NCBI GenBank assembly: GCA_965203865.1
Contig: OZ241916.1
Coordinates: 1,612,001-1,676,000 of the forward strand
Direction: 5' to 3'
Length of the DNA stretch: 64,000 nucleotides
Source: G965200765 sp965203865
GTDB taxonomy: Bacteria > Pseudomonadota > Gammaproteobacteria > Arenicellales > JAJDZL01
Under the pieces are notes generated by a model that made no database searches, was not told the origin of the DNA, and saw nothing but the letters and a program-made list of their open reading frames with translations. Positions 38,001-44,712 of this stretch are shown in pieces. The stretch's first letter is position 1. Every line of letters begins with the position of its first letter. The position numbers and the translations under genes were made by a program.

Positions 38001-39305
38001 GATACAATCATAAAGATCGTTGATTTTCCACTCGTGTACACTGGCTTCGGCAACAATTTGCTGGGCCAGTACGTCAAGCGAACCGGTAGCAATTTCAAGA
38101 CACTCCATTTCACCATCGTTAATCGCCTTCAGTAACGCTGCGCTCTCTACCAATTCGTCTCGCGTTGTAGGAAAAAGTCGCCCCTTCGGCAATTTCCCTA
38201 CTGCATGGCCAGAGCGGCCGACTCTCTGTAAAAATACGGAAATAGATCTGGGAGACCCTATTTGTATCACCAGATTCACATCTCCAATGTCAATTCCCAG
38301 TTCCAGCGATGCAGTGGCTACAAGTGCCTTCAGGTCTCCAGCTTTAAGTCTCTGCTCTGCATCGTGGCGATGTTCCTTGGACAAGCTTCCATGGTGGGCG
38401 GTTACACTCTCTTCACCAAGCAATTCCGCAAGAAATCGAGTAGCTCGCTCGGCATGCCTTCGAGTATTCACAAAAATCAAAGTTGTCTTGTGAGCTTGCA
38501 CCAGCCCGGCAATTTTCTGGTAAAGCTCCCCCCAAGTCTCTGTTGACATCACGGCTTCAAGCTGTGCAGCAGGAATTTCTATGGACAAGTCCCATTCTCT
38601 AATGTGGCCGGAATCAACAATTACGCAGTCATTCTTTGCCGAACCGGTCAGAAAAGAAGCAACTTGGCTGACTGGTTTTTGAGTTGCAGACAAGCCAATT
38701 TTCGTTAAATTGCGACCGGCTAGTATTTCCAGTCGTACGAGCGATAATGCAAAGTGCGCACCTCGTTTGTTTCCGGCTAGCGAGTGAATTTCGTCAACAA
38801 TCACTTTTTCCACAGAGCGAAGCATTTGACGACCGGATTCGGCAGTTAGCAGCAAGTACAAAGATTCAGGAGTTGTTACAATTATGTGGGGTGGTCGGCG
38901 AATCATGCTTCTGCGCTCGCTCTGAGTCGTGTCCCCAGTTCTTACAGCAGTCCTTACTTCAATTTCTGCGTATCCACTTTCAGCAAGTTTCCGCTTGATT
39001 CCTTCAAGCGGAAATTCCAGATTGCGCTTGATATCGTATGAAAGTGCCTTTAATGGGGAAACATATACAACATAAGTTTTCTGTTCCAATCCTTCATTGG
39101 AAAGCCCTTTTTGAAACAGCTCATCCAAAACAGCGAGAAAAGCAGCCAGAGTTTTGCCAGAACCTGTAGGGGCAGCAACCAGAACATCGCGATCTGCCTG
39201 TATCGCAGGCCATGCGCCTTTTTGACAGTCTGTTGCACTTTGAAAGTTTTCCAAAAACCACTTTGCAACAGCTGGATGAAATTCTGAAAATAAATCGCTA
39301 GCCAA
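35022..39305 (-). CDS. lhr: Lhr-family large ATP-dependent helicase
   Basis: The 1427-residue superfamily-2 helicase is of the Lhr type, DNA-repair associated and cytoplasmic. The N-terminal ~870 residues form the helicase core: VAAPTGSGKTLAAF (Walker A, ~50), TTPESLYLLL, VDEIHSLAGNKRG (DEIH box, ~170), GLSATQ, ATASLELGIDIG and QRVGRSGH (motif VI). Long Lhr proteins carry a further C-terminal extension; residues ~870-1427 correspond to it and include winged-helix-like segments. Family length is about 1500. No ligase or nuclease partner gene is adjacent. Confidence 0.93.
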   Translation of the reverse strand: MASDLFSEFHPAVAKWFLENFQSATDCQKGAWPAIQADRDVLVAAPTGSGKTLAAFLAVLDELFQKGLSNEGLEQKTYVVYVSPLKALSYDIKRNLEFPLEGIKRKLAESGYAEIEVRTAVRTGDTTQSERRSMIRRPPHIIVTTPESLYLLLTAESGRQMLRSVEKVIVDEIHSLAGNKRGAHFALSLVRLEILAGRNLTKIGLSATQKPVSQVASFLTGSAKNDCVIVDSGHIREWDLSIEIPAAQLEAVMSTETWGELYQKIAGLVQAHKTTLIFVNTRRHAERATRFLAELLGEESVTAHHGSLSKEHRHDAEQRLKAGDLKALVATASLELGIDIGDVNLVIQIGSPRSISVFLQRVGRSGHAVGKLPKGRLFPTTRDELVESAALLKAINDGEMECLEIATGSLDVLAQQIVAEASVHEWKINDLYDCIKTAFSYRNLEKKQFEAIVQMLAEGFTLRQGRRSAYIHLDAVNRKIRGRRGAKVAATMNAGAIPDQFDFDVVLEPEDVRIGTVNEDFAFESMSGDIFQLGNASYRVLQVQKGVVRVEDAGGLPPNIPFWLGEGRGRSQALSHAVSELRSEVAERLDRHAMDEVIDSIRKDYSLSNYATKQIVDYLASAKMVLGVLPNRKQVVFERFFDEVGDMHLVVHSVFGSRLNRAWGLALRKRFCVRFNFELQAAALEDSLVLSLGPTHSFELEEVKNYLKQNTVRQTLTQAIFTAPMFATRWRWVCNTALAVLRNRNGKKVPPVFQRADAEDLLALVFPDQVACQENLSGPIQVPDHPLVDQTINDCLHEVMDVCELENLLGQLEAGEISVVCKDLRQPSPLSAEVLTAKPYAFLDDAPAEERRTLAVQQRRSVSIEDAEKLAQLDPKIFSELRKEMQPDPKNADELHDSLLLFGYLKIDKLNESKSANQLKSQFKALAKNRRATEITLPNQSKIWVAAERLKELQAVVQKFDMLPVISSVSFGNQDDIDAEFALVGLLRSRLEMTGPRTASSLAGELMISVDLVNDSLAVLQSEGSILKGRYEGGKSEAEWCERRFLARVHKRTLRMLRSEIAPVSSIDYSSFLVHWLRLVPDSVAEGVDALNAVLRQLEGYEAPAGQWESELLPARVFGYTPEMLDYLSASGQVVWARVSNPVNSQKQNTIYRHSANLRFVPLTFLRRESLPMWRALAKGQNNTEANLSSIACQIKETLQLQGALFYDDIVHEVNHLPSHVEQGLVELFSLGMVTCDHYGGIRNLLIPEHKRRKSARWRRFSGHSVQFSGRWSLIEKSSRKEISREEAVAYSAKVLLNRYGIIFRDVAVQEKSFFPYWNELLKIYRRMEDRGEIRGGRFVSGFSGEQFALPEAVESMRTMRNRGRSNDGNIVTVSATDPLNIADVTVLGDKVPAIAGNYLVFKNGRCISAEKNGSAKTALPLQNQEE
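35044..35074 (+). terminator. Terminator of cytochrome c4 inside lhr 3' end
   Basis: GGCAGTGCC, loop GTCTT, GGCACTGCC, then A and seven T: a 9-bp perfect stem with a U tract, 46 bases past the cytochrome stop. It lies antisense to the last ~15 codons of lhr, so the sequence serves both as coding DNA and as terminator. Confidence 0.85.
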
Positions 39306-39715
39306 AAGAGTAGTTTGCCTCTAAATTGGAATTCCAAACGGTATTGCCGAATTATAAGCGTAATTCTGACCAGTACGGCTTATCATACCCTTCTGGCACC
39401 TCAGTAATGTGTTCCCGATAAAATGCTGATGCCTTCTCGTGCCAATCCTGCCGAAACTACCTTTCTGCAAGGCTTGGGCCATGCAATCCTGCAAGATTTC
39501 ATATTAGCAAATAATTTTAGTTTGCTCACTCAGGCGATTGCATATTCCGAACAGGTAGAAGTTGTCAGAAACGCATCGTTTCTCGTTGAAAGGCTGCAAA
39601 GCCTTGAAAGCAAATGCATTTGCATGCATTTGCCTTGCATATACAAGACCCGATTGCATGCGGTCAGAAAAACAACCATCTTTTCTTCCTTTTTTTAATT
39701 TAATCAATAATTTAC
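39306..39715. other. Intergenic upstream of lhr, no confident gene
   Basis: AT-rich. It holds a perfect hairpin AAGGCT-GCAA-AGCCTT with a GNRA-type loop at 39590-39605 and a 14-bp palindrome GCAAATGCATTTGC at 39610-39623, followed by a T-rich stretch near 39680-39697. A 91-codon frame at 39423 overlaps all of these and has no family resemblance. Confidence 0.4.
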
Positions 39716-39744
39716 TTGACAACAATGTGAAACATTGCTACTCT
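39716..39744 (+). promoter_or_regulatory. Promoter with operator-like palindrome (coiled-coil copy 1)
   Basis: TTGACA (39716-39721), a 17-base spacer and TACTCT (39739-39744). The spacer is almost filled by the perfect inverted repeat CAATGT-GAA-ACATTG (39723-39737), a position where a bound repressor would block RNA polymerase. Copy 2 of the downstream gene lacks this arrangement. Confidence 0.5.
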
Positions 39745-39831
39745 TGTTCCTGTTATGAAAGTAGTCAGTCATTTTTGTAAAAATCAACTTTTCAACAAGG
39801 CTTGAAAACTGTGAAGCAAGGAGTAGATTGC

Positions 39832-39897
39832 ATGAAGCTGCCAGGCCAATTGCTGAAAAGTCGGCAGTTGGCCTGCAAATCAATGATACAATTTTGA
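39832..39897 (+). CDS. Mini-ORF (21 codons) before coiled-coil gene 1
   Basis: Small frame MKLPGQLLKSRQLACK...IQF with AAGGAG 8 bases before the ATG, ending 22 bases before the downstream gene. It is conserved in length and frame in the second duplication unit (40969-41034). A leader peptide or small regulatory peptide is possible; equally it may be just conserved untranslated sequence. Confidence 0.3.
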   Translation: MKLPGQLLKSRQLACKSMIQF

Positions 39898-39919
39898 ATA
39901 ATACGTAAAGAGGCAAAAG

Positions 39920-40546
39920 ATGAATACCATGGAACCAGGTAGTGGCAACTCCCCCAAAGAAAATCTGATTCAATCCAAATGGATTAAAAAGTCCATTGAC
40001 CCCAGCTATTTTGCAATGATTGCTGTACTTGTAACAATGGTATTCGGGTTCTGGAATATGAGCGCCAGGCTTGACGATATAGATGCACGTATAGATACAC
40101 GATTTGATGCTGTAAATGGGCGATTTGACGATGTAAATGGGCGTTTTGACGATATATATGCACGATTTGACGATATATATGAACGATTTGATGCGGTAAA
40201 TTTGAGAATCGATGACTTGTATGGGAAATTTGGTCAGTTGCAAAATCAAAGAGCAAGGGATAATGAACTGCTACGTGAGGAACTGAGAAATCAGTTTGGA
40301 AGATTAGATCGCAAAATTGATGAGACAAACGATAACTTTAAAGAAGAGTTAATGGCTCTTTCGAATAAAGTTGAAGACCTTAGAGTGAGAGTAGAGTCAA
40401 GTCAGTCCCAAAATTCGGCTTCACCAGACAACGAGTCCATTGTTGAGAATGAGACTGGCGAGGTGAAGGATTTGATGAACAAGGATTCAAACAACTCGAA
40501 AGTCAGTTTCTCTGCCAATCAGAAACACATGAGCATTGGGCTCTAG
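39920..40546 (+). CDS. Membrane-anchored coiled-coil protein, copy 1
   Basis: The 208-residue protein is of unknown function. An N-terminal ~30 polar residues precede one transmembrane helix (FAMIAVLVTMVFGFWNM, ~30-47). A heptad-like array of seven-residue units of the form RFDDIYA/RFDAVNG repeats about seven times (~50-100), then a longer coiled coil rich in Glu, Arg and Asn (~100-165). The tail is acidic and Ser/Asn-rich (ESIVENETGEVKDLMNK). AAAGAGG lies 6 bases before the ATG. The heptad block is also repetitive in DNA (21-bp periodicity). Resembles, in layout only, small membrane-tethered coiled-coil proteins associated with phage or surface exclusion; no family assigned. Confidence 0.7.
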   Translation: MNTMEPGSGNSPKENLIQSKWIKKSIDPSYFAMIAVLVTMVFGFWNMSARLDDIDARIDTRFDAVNGRFDDVNGRFDDIYARFDDIYERFDAVNLRIDDLYGKFGQLQNQRARDNELLREELRNQFGRLDRKIDETNDNFKEELMALSNKVEDLRVRVESSQSQNSASPDNESIVENETGEVKDLMNKDSNNSKVSFSANQKHMSIGL

Positions 40547-40920
40547 TCTCCTGTACAGACTTAGCAGTCTTGAAAATTCTCTACTCGGAATCAATATTGA
40601 CATGGGCAAATCATATTTTCACTGAATCTTTGCGCTTTCAACGCGAATGTCTGCAATCATAATTCAAGTAACCTAAAACAATTTTCAAGATTGTAACTCT
40701 CCCAAATTGGACTTGATCTCTTATCAGGCACAATTCAGCAAATTATTTATTCTGAAACTGTTATCAATTTGAAGATGCTCAGGTGATTGCCCATTCTGTC
40801 ATAACTGGATATAGAGTTTATTCAGATCGAATGAGTACAAATTTCTTGGCCAAGGATTTTTCCTGTGCAACATGAATCTCGCCTAATAAATATGTCCTTG
40901 CTACGAGCGGTTTGATTTGG
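40547..40920. other. Duplicated non-coding sequence after copy 1
   Basis: No gene seen. The block from ~40550 to ~40875 is closely repeated after copy 2 (41515-41862). Such conservation without an obvious frame suggests that it was simply co-duplicated, or that it holds an RNA element such as the hairpin at ~40718-40732 (cttgatctcttatcagg). Confidence 0.45.
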
Positions 40921-40968
40921 TTGTTTTCAATAACAAGACTTTTAAATGTGAAGCAAGAAAGAGATTGC

Positions 40969-41034
40969 ATGAAACTACTGGGTCAATTGCTGGAAAGTCG
41001 GCGGCTTGCCTGCAAACCAATGATACAATTTTGA
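40969..41034 (+). CDS. Mini-ORF (21 codons) before coiled-coil gene 2
   Basis: Homologue of the mini-ORF at 39832-39897, beginning MKLLGQLLESRRLACK. Of eight codon differences about half are synonymous, so selection on the peptide is not demonstrated. The ribosome site is weaker (AAGAAAGAG). Confidence 0.25.
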   Translation: MKLLGQLLESRRLACKPMIQF

Positions 41035-41050
41035 AAAATACAACAAAGAG

Positions 41051-41512
41051 ATGAATACCATGGAAACAGGCAGCGGCAACTCCTCCAAAGAAAATTCAAT
41101 TAAATCCACACTGATTAGAAAGGCCGTTGAACCCAACTATGTTTCACTGATTGCAGCGGTTGCAATACTGGTATTTGGTTTCTGGAATATTATGATTGCT
41201 CTTGGCAATATAAATACGGAAATTACTAAATTGCGCATCGAATTTAGTGAATTGCGCATCGACTTTAGTAAATTGGAAAATCAAAGTGCAGAAAACTATA
41301 GGTCTCTAAATGACAGGCTTGTTAAGCTGGAAAATCAGAGCGCAGAGAATTATGAGTTGCTAAATCAAACCGCAGAGAATTATAAGTCGCTAAATGACAG
41401 GTTTGCCAAGTTGGAAAATCAAAACACAGAAAATGAAACTAGCGGGATGAAGGACTTGAACAAGAGTTCAAATCACTCGAAAGTCAGTTTGTCTACCCGT
41501 CAGAACTTATGA
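41051..41512 (+). CDS. Membrane-anchored coiled-coil protein, copy 2
   Basis: The 153-residue paralogue of the gene at 39920 shares its N-terminus (MNTMETGSGNSSKEN), transmembrane helix (VSLIAAVAILVFGFWNI) and C-terminal tail (KDLNKSSNHSKVS). The heptad block is entirely different: instead of RFDD units it has LENQSAENY-type repeats (KLENQSAENYRSLNDRLV, about four units). AAAGAG abuts the first ATG, so the in-frame ATG at 41060 may be the true start. Function unknown. Confidence 0.65.
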   Translation: MNTMETGSGNSSKENSIKSTLIRKAVEPNYVSLIAAVAILVFGFWNIMIALGNINTEITKLRIEFSELRIDFSKLENQSAENYRSLNDRLVKLENQSAENYELLNQTAENYKSLNDRFAKLENQNTENETSGMKDLNKSSNHSKVSLSTRQNL

Positions 41513-42057
41513 GCATTGGTACCTATACCTGTATAGATTTAGCGGTTTTGAAAATTCTCTGCTGGGTATTCAATATCGACTTGTGAGCGAATCATACTTT
41601 TACTCAATTATTGCCCTTTCAATGCGAATGCCTGCAATCATAATTCAAGTAAACCCAAACAATTATTCAAGATTGTAACTTTCCAAAATTGAACCTGATC
41701 TCTTATCAGGCATAATTCAGCAAGTGATTTATTCTGAAACTGCTATCAATTTGAAGATGCTCAGGTGATTGCCCATTCTGCCATAACTGGATATAGGGTT
41801 TATTCAGGTGGAATGAGTACAAATCTCCCAATGACTGCCTTACCAAGGATTCTTCCTGTGCAAACTCATCCTGAATGAAGCCTCTTGGGGTCATGCCTGT
41901 TTTTTCAAGAGCTGCTGATACATGTCGTTGAAAAGACCCGCTTTCATAAAGTTAAATCACATCAGAAAATTTTGTTAAAAAAATCTATTTTCAAATTGCT
42001 CAGATGAGTGTAACATTGTGCAAAATTTAAACCATTTTTTGTTATGACTTAACTTCG
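41513..42057. other. Non-coding sequence between copy 2 and MFS gene
   Basis: The first ~350 bases repeat 40550-40875. A perfect hairpin CCTGAT-CTCTT-ATCAGG lies at 41694-41710; in copy 1 one pair is G-U. The remainder is AT-rich with no gene seen. Confidence 0.45.
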
Positions 42058-43221
42058 TTGCTGCAAACTCTACGCTCAATATTTTCGCTATTGCTGAGTT
42101 TCGGCTTGCTATTGCTCGCCAATGGACTACTCAGCACCCTGCTTGCCCTTCGAGCACAATTGGAGGGTTTTTCCACTACATATGTGGGGTTAATTACAGC
42201 CGTTTACTATTTGGGAGTTTACATCGGCGCAATGTACGGCGACCGACTCGTCAATCTGGCAGGACATATTCGTGCATTTGCAGTCTACGCAACCATTACA
42301 TCGATTACTGCACTGATTCATGCAGTTGCTGTAGATGAATATGTATGGCTAATTACTCGGTTGATTACCGGGGTGAGCATTGCTGGATTAATAATAGTAA
42401 CTGAAGCATGGTTGAACTCAAAGGCAGTCAATAAAAATCGCGGGCAAATTATGGCAATGTATATGATTACCAATTATTTCGCAGGCGGTGCAGGACAACT
42501 CTTTATTCCATTTGCTGACCCATCTACATATATTTTATTTTCAGTAGCTTCGATCTTCTTTTCGTTGTCTCTGATTCCGGTACTGCTTACGAAGTTTGCA
42601 GCACCGGAAGTTTATGCCAGAAACCCGGTCAGAATGCGCGACCTTTACAAGTTTTCGCCGGTTGGAATGTGCTGTTCCTTTTCTTCAGGCATGGCAGCAG
42701 CAGCTTTATGGGGACTGGGGCCTGTCTACATTGTAGGAATCGGAATGTCTGTGGATACTGCTGCCTACTTCATGGCGGCTGTTATATTTGGAGCGGCTTT
42801 GTTTCAATGGCACGTGGGGAAACTTTCGGATGGCCTGGACCGCAGAAAAGTAATAATCTGGATTTGCATTGGCAGTGCAATTCTGGCTTTTCTAATCGTT
42901 CTAGCCTCAAACTTATCAATAATTCTGTTTATTGTTATAGCAATTTTGTACGGGGCACTGTCGTGCACTTTGTACTCGGTCGCGATGGCCCATACAAACG
43001 ATTTGACATCTCCCGATGAGTTTATGAAAGCAGCCTCGGGCATTTTAACGGCATATGGTACAGGTGCGATTCTTGGTCCCATTTTTGCAGCTGCTTTTAT
43101 GGAATGGTTTGATTTAGGGGCATTGTTTATATACTTGTCAATTATTTTCAGCCTGAATGTGGTGTTTGTATCTTGGCGTATGACAAAGCGAACTGAACTA
43201 CCCGATGTAGAAGCCGAGTGA
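42058..43221 (+). CDS. MFS transporter, YcaD-like
   Basis: The 387-residue major facilitator has 12 predicted helices and belongs to the YcaD-type subgroup of uncharacterised inner-membrane transporters. Landmarks are GLITAVYYLGVYIGAMYGDRL (loop 2-3 motif), GVSIAGLIIVTEAWLNSKAVNKNRGQ and GKLSDGLDRRK. The start is TTG at 42058 with no clear ribosome site, which is the least certain point; the first helix begins shortly after. Substrate unknown. The tnpB element is inserted directly at its stop codon: the final A of TGA is the first base of the 8-bp direct repeat, so the reading frame was spared. Confidence 0.82.
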   Translation: MLQTLRSIFSLLLSFGLLLLANGLLSTLLALRAQLEGFSTTYVGLITAVYYLGVYIGAMYGDRLVNLAGHIRAFAVYATITSITALIHAVAVDEYVWLITRLITGVSIAGLIIVTEAWLNSKAVNKNRGQIMAMYMITNYFAGGAGQLFIPFADPSTYILFSVASIFFSLSLIPVLLTKFAAPEVYARNPVRMRDLYKFSPVGMCCSFSSGMAAAALWGLGPVYIVGIGMSVDTAAYFMAAVIFGAALFQWHVGKLSDGLDRRKVIIWICIGSAILAFLIVLASNLSIILFIVIAILYGALSCTLYSVAMAHTNDLTSPDEFMKAASGILTAYGTGAILGPIFAAAFMEWFDLGALFIYLSIIFSLNVVFVSWRMTKRTELPDVEAE

Positions 43222-43228
43222 TTTTACG
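43221..43228. repeat. Left 8-bp direct repeat (target-site duplication)
   Basis: ATTTTACG immediately outside the left inverted repeat, repeated exactly at 44470-44477 immediately outside the right one. Confidence 0.8.
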
Positions 43229-43252
43229 GGGAATTATATACAATGATAACCA
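43229..43252 (+). repeat. Left terminal inverted repeat of tnpB element
   Basis: 24 bp starting GGGAATTATATACAATGATA; pairs with 44446-44469 with one mismatch at position 15. Confidence 0.85.
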
Positions 43253-43258
43253 ATTGCC

Positions 43259-44464
43259 ATGATTAGAACTTATACATATACTGCCAAGCTTTCCAGGGAC
43301 TGCCACAGAAATTTGGAGGAGTTTCTGAATCAGGAGACGCTCTTGTGGAACTGTGCCTTGCAGGAAAGAATAGATGCTTACAAGAAGCAGGGCATAGGTA
43401 TTTCTTATCTTGCCCAGCAAAAGTCCTTAACCCAAATAAGGGGAGAAGACGAGTGGTTCGGCAAGTTTCATTGCTCGTCCCAAAGAACTTGCTTAAGAAG
43501 ACTGGAGAAAGCTTTCAAGCGGTTTTTTGATAGAGTCAAGAAAGGGGAGAACCCGGGGTTTCCGAGGTTCAAGTCAAGGAACAGGGGAATCAAGTCTTTT
43601 GAAACAGACTCTTTTCGTATTCACAAGGCAGGACCTTGGCACTGTATCCGAATAAAAGGAATTGGAAAATTCAGATTCAAGGGTGAGTTAAAAGGGGAAG
43701 CCAAGGTACTTAGGATAGTAAAGACTCCTATAAGGATTAAGATTCAGTTGGTTTGCGAGCTTGCGGATGTACAAGTAGAGGATGAAAGAAGTCCTATAGG
43801 CATAGATGCCGGAGTCTTGAATAGAATTACCTTGTCCAATGGAGTGCAATTTCCTAAAAGGAGTGTAAATAGAACCAAATTAAAGTCCTTGCAGAAAAGA
43901 GTTTCAAAATCTGTAAAAGGTTCCAACAGCAGGAAGAAGAAAGTACTGGCCTTGCAAAAAGAATGGCAGAGAGTCGGAGAGAAGAACAAAGGATACCTGC
44001 ATGAACTAACCAGTTCCTTAATCAAGAACTACACTTCCAAGTTTTATGTAGAAGACTTAAGAATTGAAAACCTAACCAAGAAAGGAAAAGTTTATAAAAC
44101 AGGAATGAATCGTTCCATTCTGGAACAAACGTGGGGAGACTTTAATTTTATGCTAAGCTACAAGGCTGAAAGTGCCGGTGGCTTCGTATCTAAGGTTTCT
44201 CCTAAGTTTACATCCCAAACTTGCTCCAGCTGCGGGCATAAGCCTGATGAGAAGACAGGCTTGTCTGTACGCATGTACGAGTGTCAATCTTGTGGCTACA
44301 AGAAAGACAGGGATGTAAACGCAGCAATAAATGTTCTTCGTGTCGGGTTGACTGGCACTTTGGGCGGGATGCCCGAAGCGCAGGAAGAAGGAAGACTTAA
44401 CGCATTCGCTGGAATGCCCACTGCGCAGAACAGTATACAGTGGTCTGGTTATCAATGTATATAA
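43259..44464 (+). CDS. tnpB: TnpB RNA-guided nuclease (OrfB, IS200/IS605 family)
   Basis: The 401-residue protein of the TnpB family is an RNA-guided nuclease ancestral to Cas12. The N-terminal helix-turn-helix domain includes NQETLLWNCALQER and GFPRFKSRNRG. The RuvC-like active site is complete: Asp in GIDAGV (~residue 180), Glu in YVEDLRIENL (~265) and Asp in KKDRDVNAAIN (~345). The zinc ribbon is CSSCGHKPDEKTG...CQSCG. The C-terminal tail ends inside the right inverted repeat. In this family the 3' end of the gene normally encodes the guide (omega) RNA, whose guide is the flanking DNA; here that would start ATTTTACGACTATT. The absence of tnpA makes it an IS1341-like solo gene. Confidence 0.93.
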   Translation: MIRTYTYTAKLSRDCHRNLEEFLNQETLLWNCALQERIDAYKKQGIGISYLAQQKSLTQIRGEDEWFGKFHCSSQRTCLRRLEKAFKRFFDRVKKGENPGFPRFKSRNRGIKSFETDSFRIHKAGPWHCIRIKGIGKFRFKGELKGEAKVLRIVKTPIRIKIQLVCELADVQVEDERSPIGIDAGVLNRITLSNGVQFPKRSVNRTKLKSLQKRVSKSVKGSNSRKKKVLALQKEWQRVGEKNKGYLHELTSSLIKNYTSKFYVEDLRIENLTKKGKVYKTGMNRSILEQTWGDFNFMLSYKAESAGGFVSKVSPKFTSQTCSSCGHKPDEKTGLSVRMYECQSCGYKKDRDVNAAINVLRVGLTGTLGGMPEAQEEGRLNAFAGMPTAQNSIQWSGYQCI

Positions 44465-44469
44465 TTCCC
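44446..44469 (-). repeat. Right terminal inverted repeat of tnpB element
   Basis: Reverse complement of the left repeat with one mismatch. It contains the TAA stop codon of tnpB (44462-44464). Confidence 0.85.
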
Positions 44470-44477
44470 ATTTTACG
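44470..44477. repeat. Right 8-bp direct repeat (target-site duplication)
   Basis: ATTTTACG, identical to 43221-43228. Confidence 0.8.
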
Positions 44478-44660
44478 ACTATTCACACTACACATTTCAT
44501 AGACCATCATTGGTGCATAATTTATTCGGGGTACATCGTTGGGTTTGCACTGCCCAAAGAGAGGTTTCAGGAATTCTCGTGTTTTAGAACCGATTACCTA
44601 CATTGATGGAGATAACCCGTAATACGGTTCCTGAAGTTCCAGCTTGCTTAGGAATTGGGA

Positions 44661-44697
44661 GAAAAACCACTGACCAACGATAATGTGGACAGTGGTT
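44661..44697 (-). terminator. Terminator of ssrA
   Basis: On the minus strand AACCACTG ... CAGTGGTT forms an 8-bp stem with inner CCA/TGG pairing, followed by TTTCTC, 16 bases after the CCA end of tmRNA. Confidence 0.6.
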
Positions 44698-44712
44698 TCA
44701 CTGCTTCTCTTA

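Larger units (their letters stand above)
39785..40875. repeat. Tandem duplication, coiled-coil unit 1
   Basis: About 1.1 kb that matches 40921-41862. The match covers the mini-ORF, the coiled-coil gene (N- and C-termini conserved, middle changed) and ~320 bases of downstream non-coding sequence, including tcaatttgaagatgctcagg and the ctcttatcaggca hairpin. Confidence 0.85.
40921..41862. repeat. Tandem duplication, coiled-coil unit 2
   Basis: Second unit of the ~1.0-kb duplication. It starts near 40921 and ends near 41862 with cctgtgcaa, which also ends unit 1 (~40871). Confidence 0.8.
43229..44469 (+). mobile_element. Solo-tnpB element with terminal inverted repeats
   Basis: 1241-bp element holding only tnpB. 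Its ends are 24-bp inverted repeats (43229-43252 and 44446-44469; 23 of 24 positions match) beginning GGGAATTATATAC, flanked by the perfect 8-bp direct repeat ATTTTACG. There is no tnpA of HUH or serine type and no DDE transposase. Known IS200/IS605 elements have subterminal hairpins and make no target-site duplication, so the boundaries look like those of a DDE-transposase element mobilised in trans. The stop codon of tnpB lies inside the right repeat. Confidence 0.8.

Noticed and set aside
39423..39698. 91-codon frame upstream of the coiled-coil genes
   Set aside because: It runs through strong hairpin and palindrome sequence, has no ribosome site and no family match.
39920..41512. CRISPR array suspected from repeated sequence
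   Set aside because: The repeats are short, contiguous, in frame and encode heptads; there are no spacers and no cas genes.
43259..44464. Cas12-type CRISPR effector
   Set aside because: At ~400 residues with a zinc ribbon and no array nearby, it is a TnpB, not a Cas protein.
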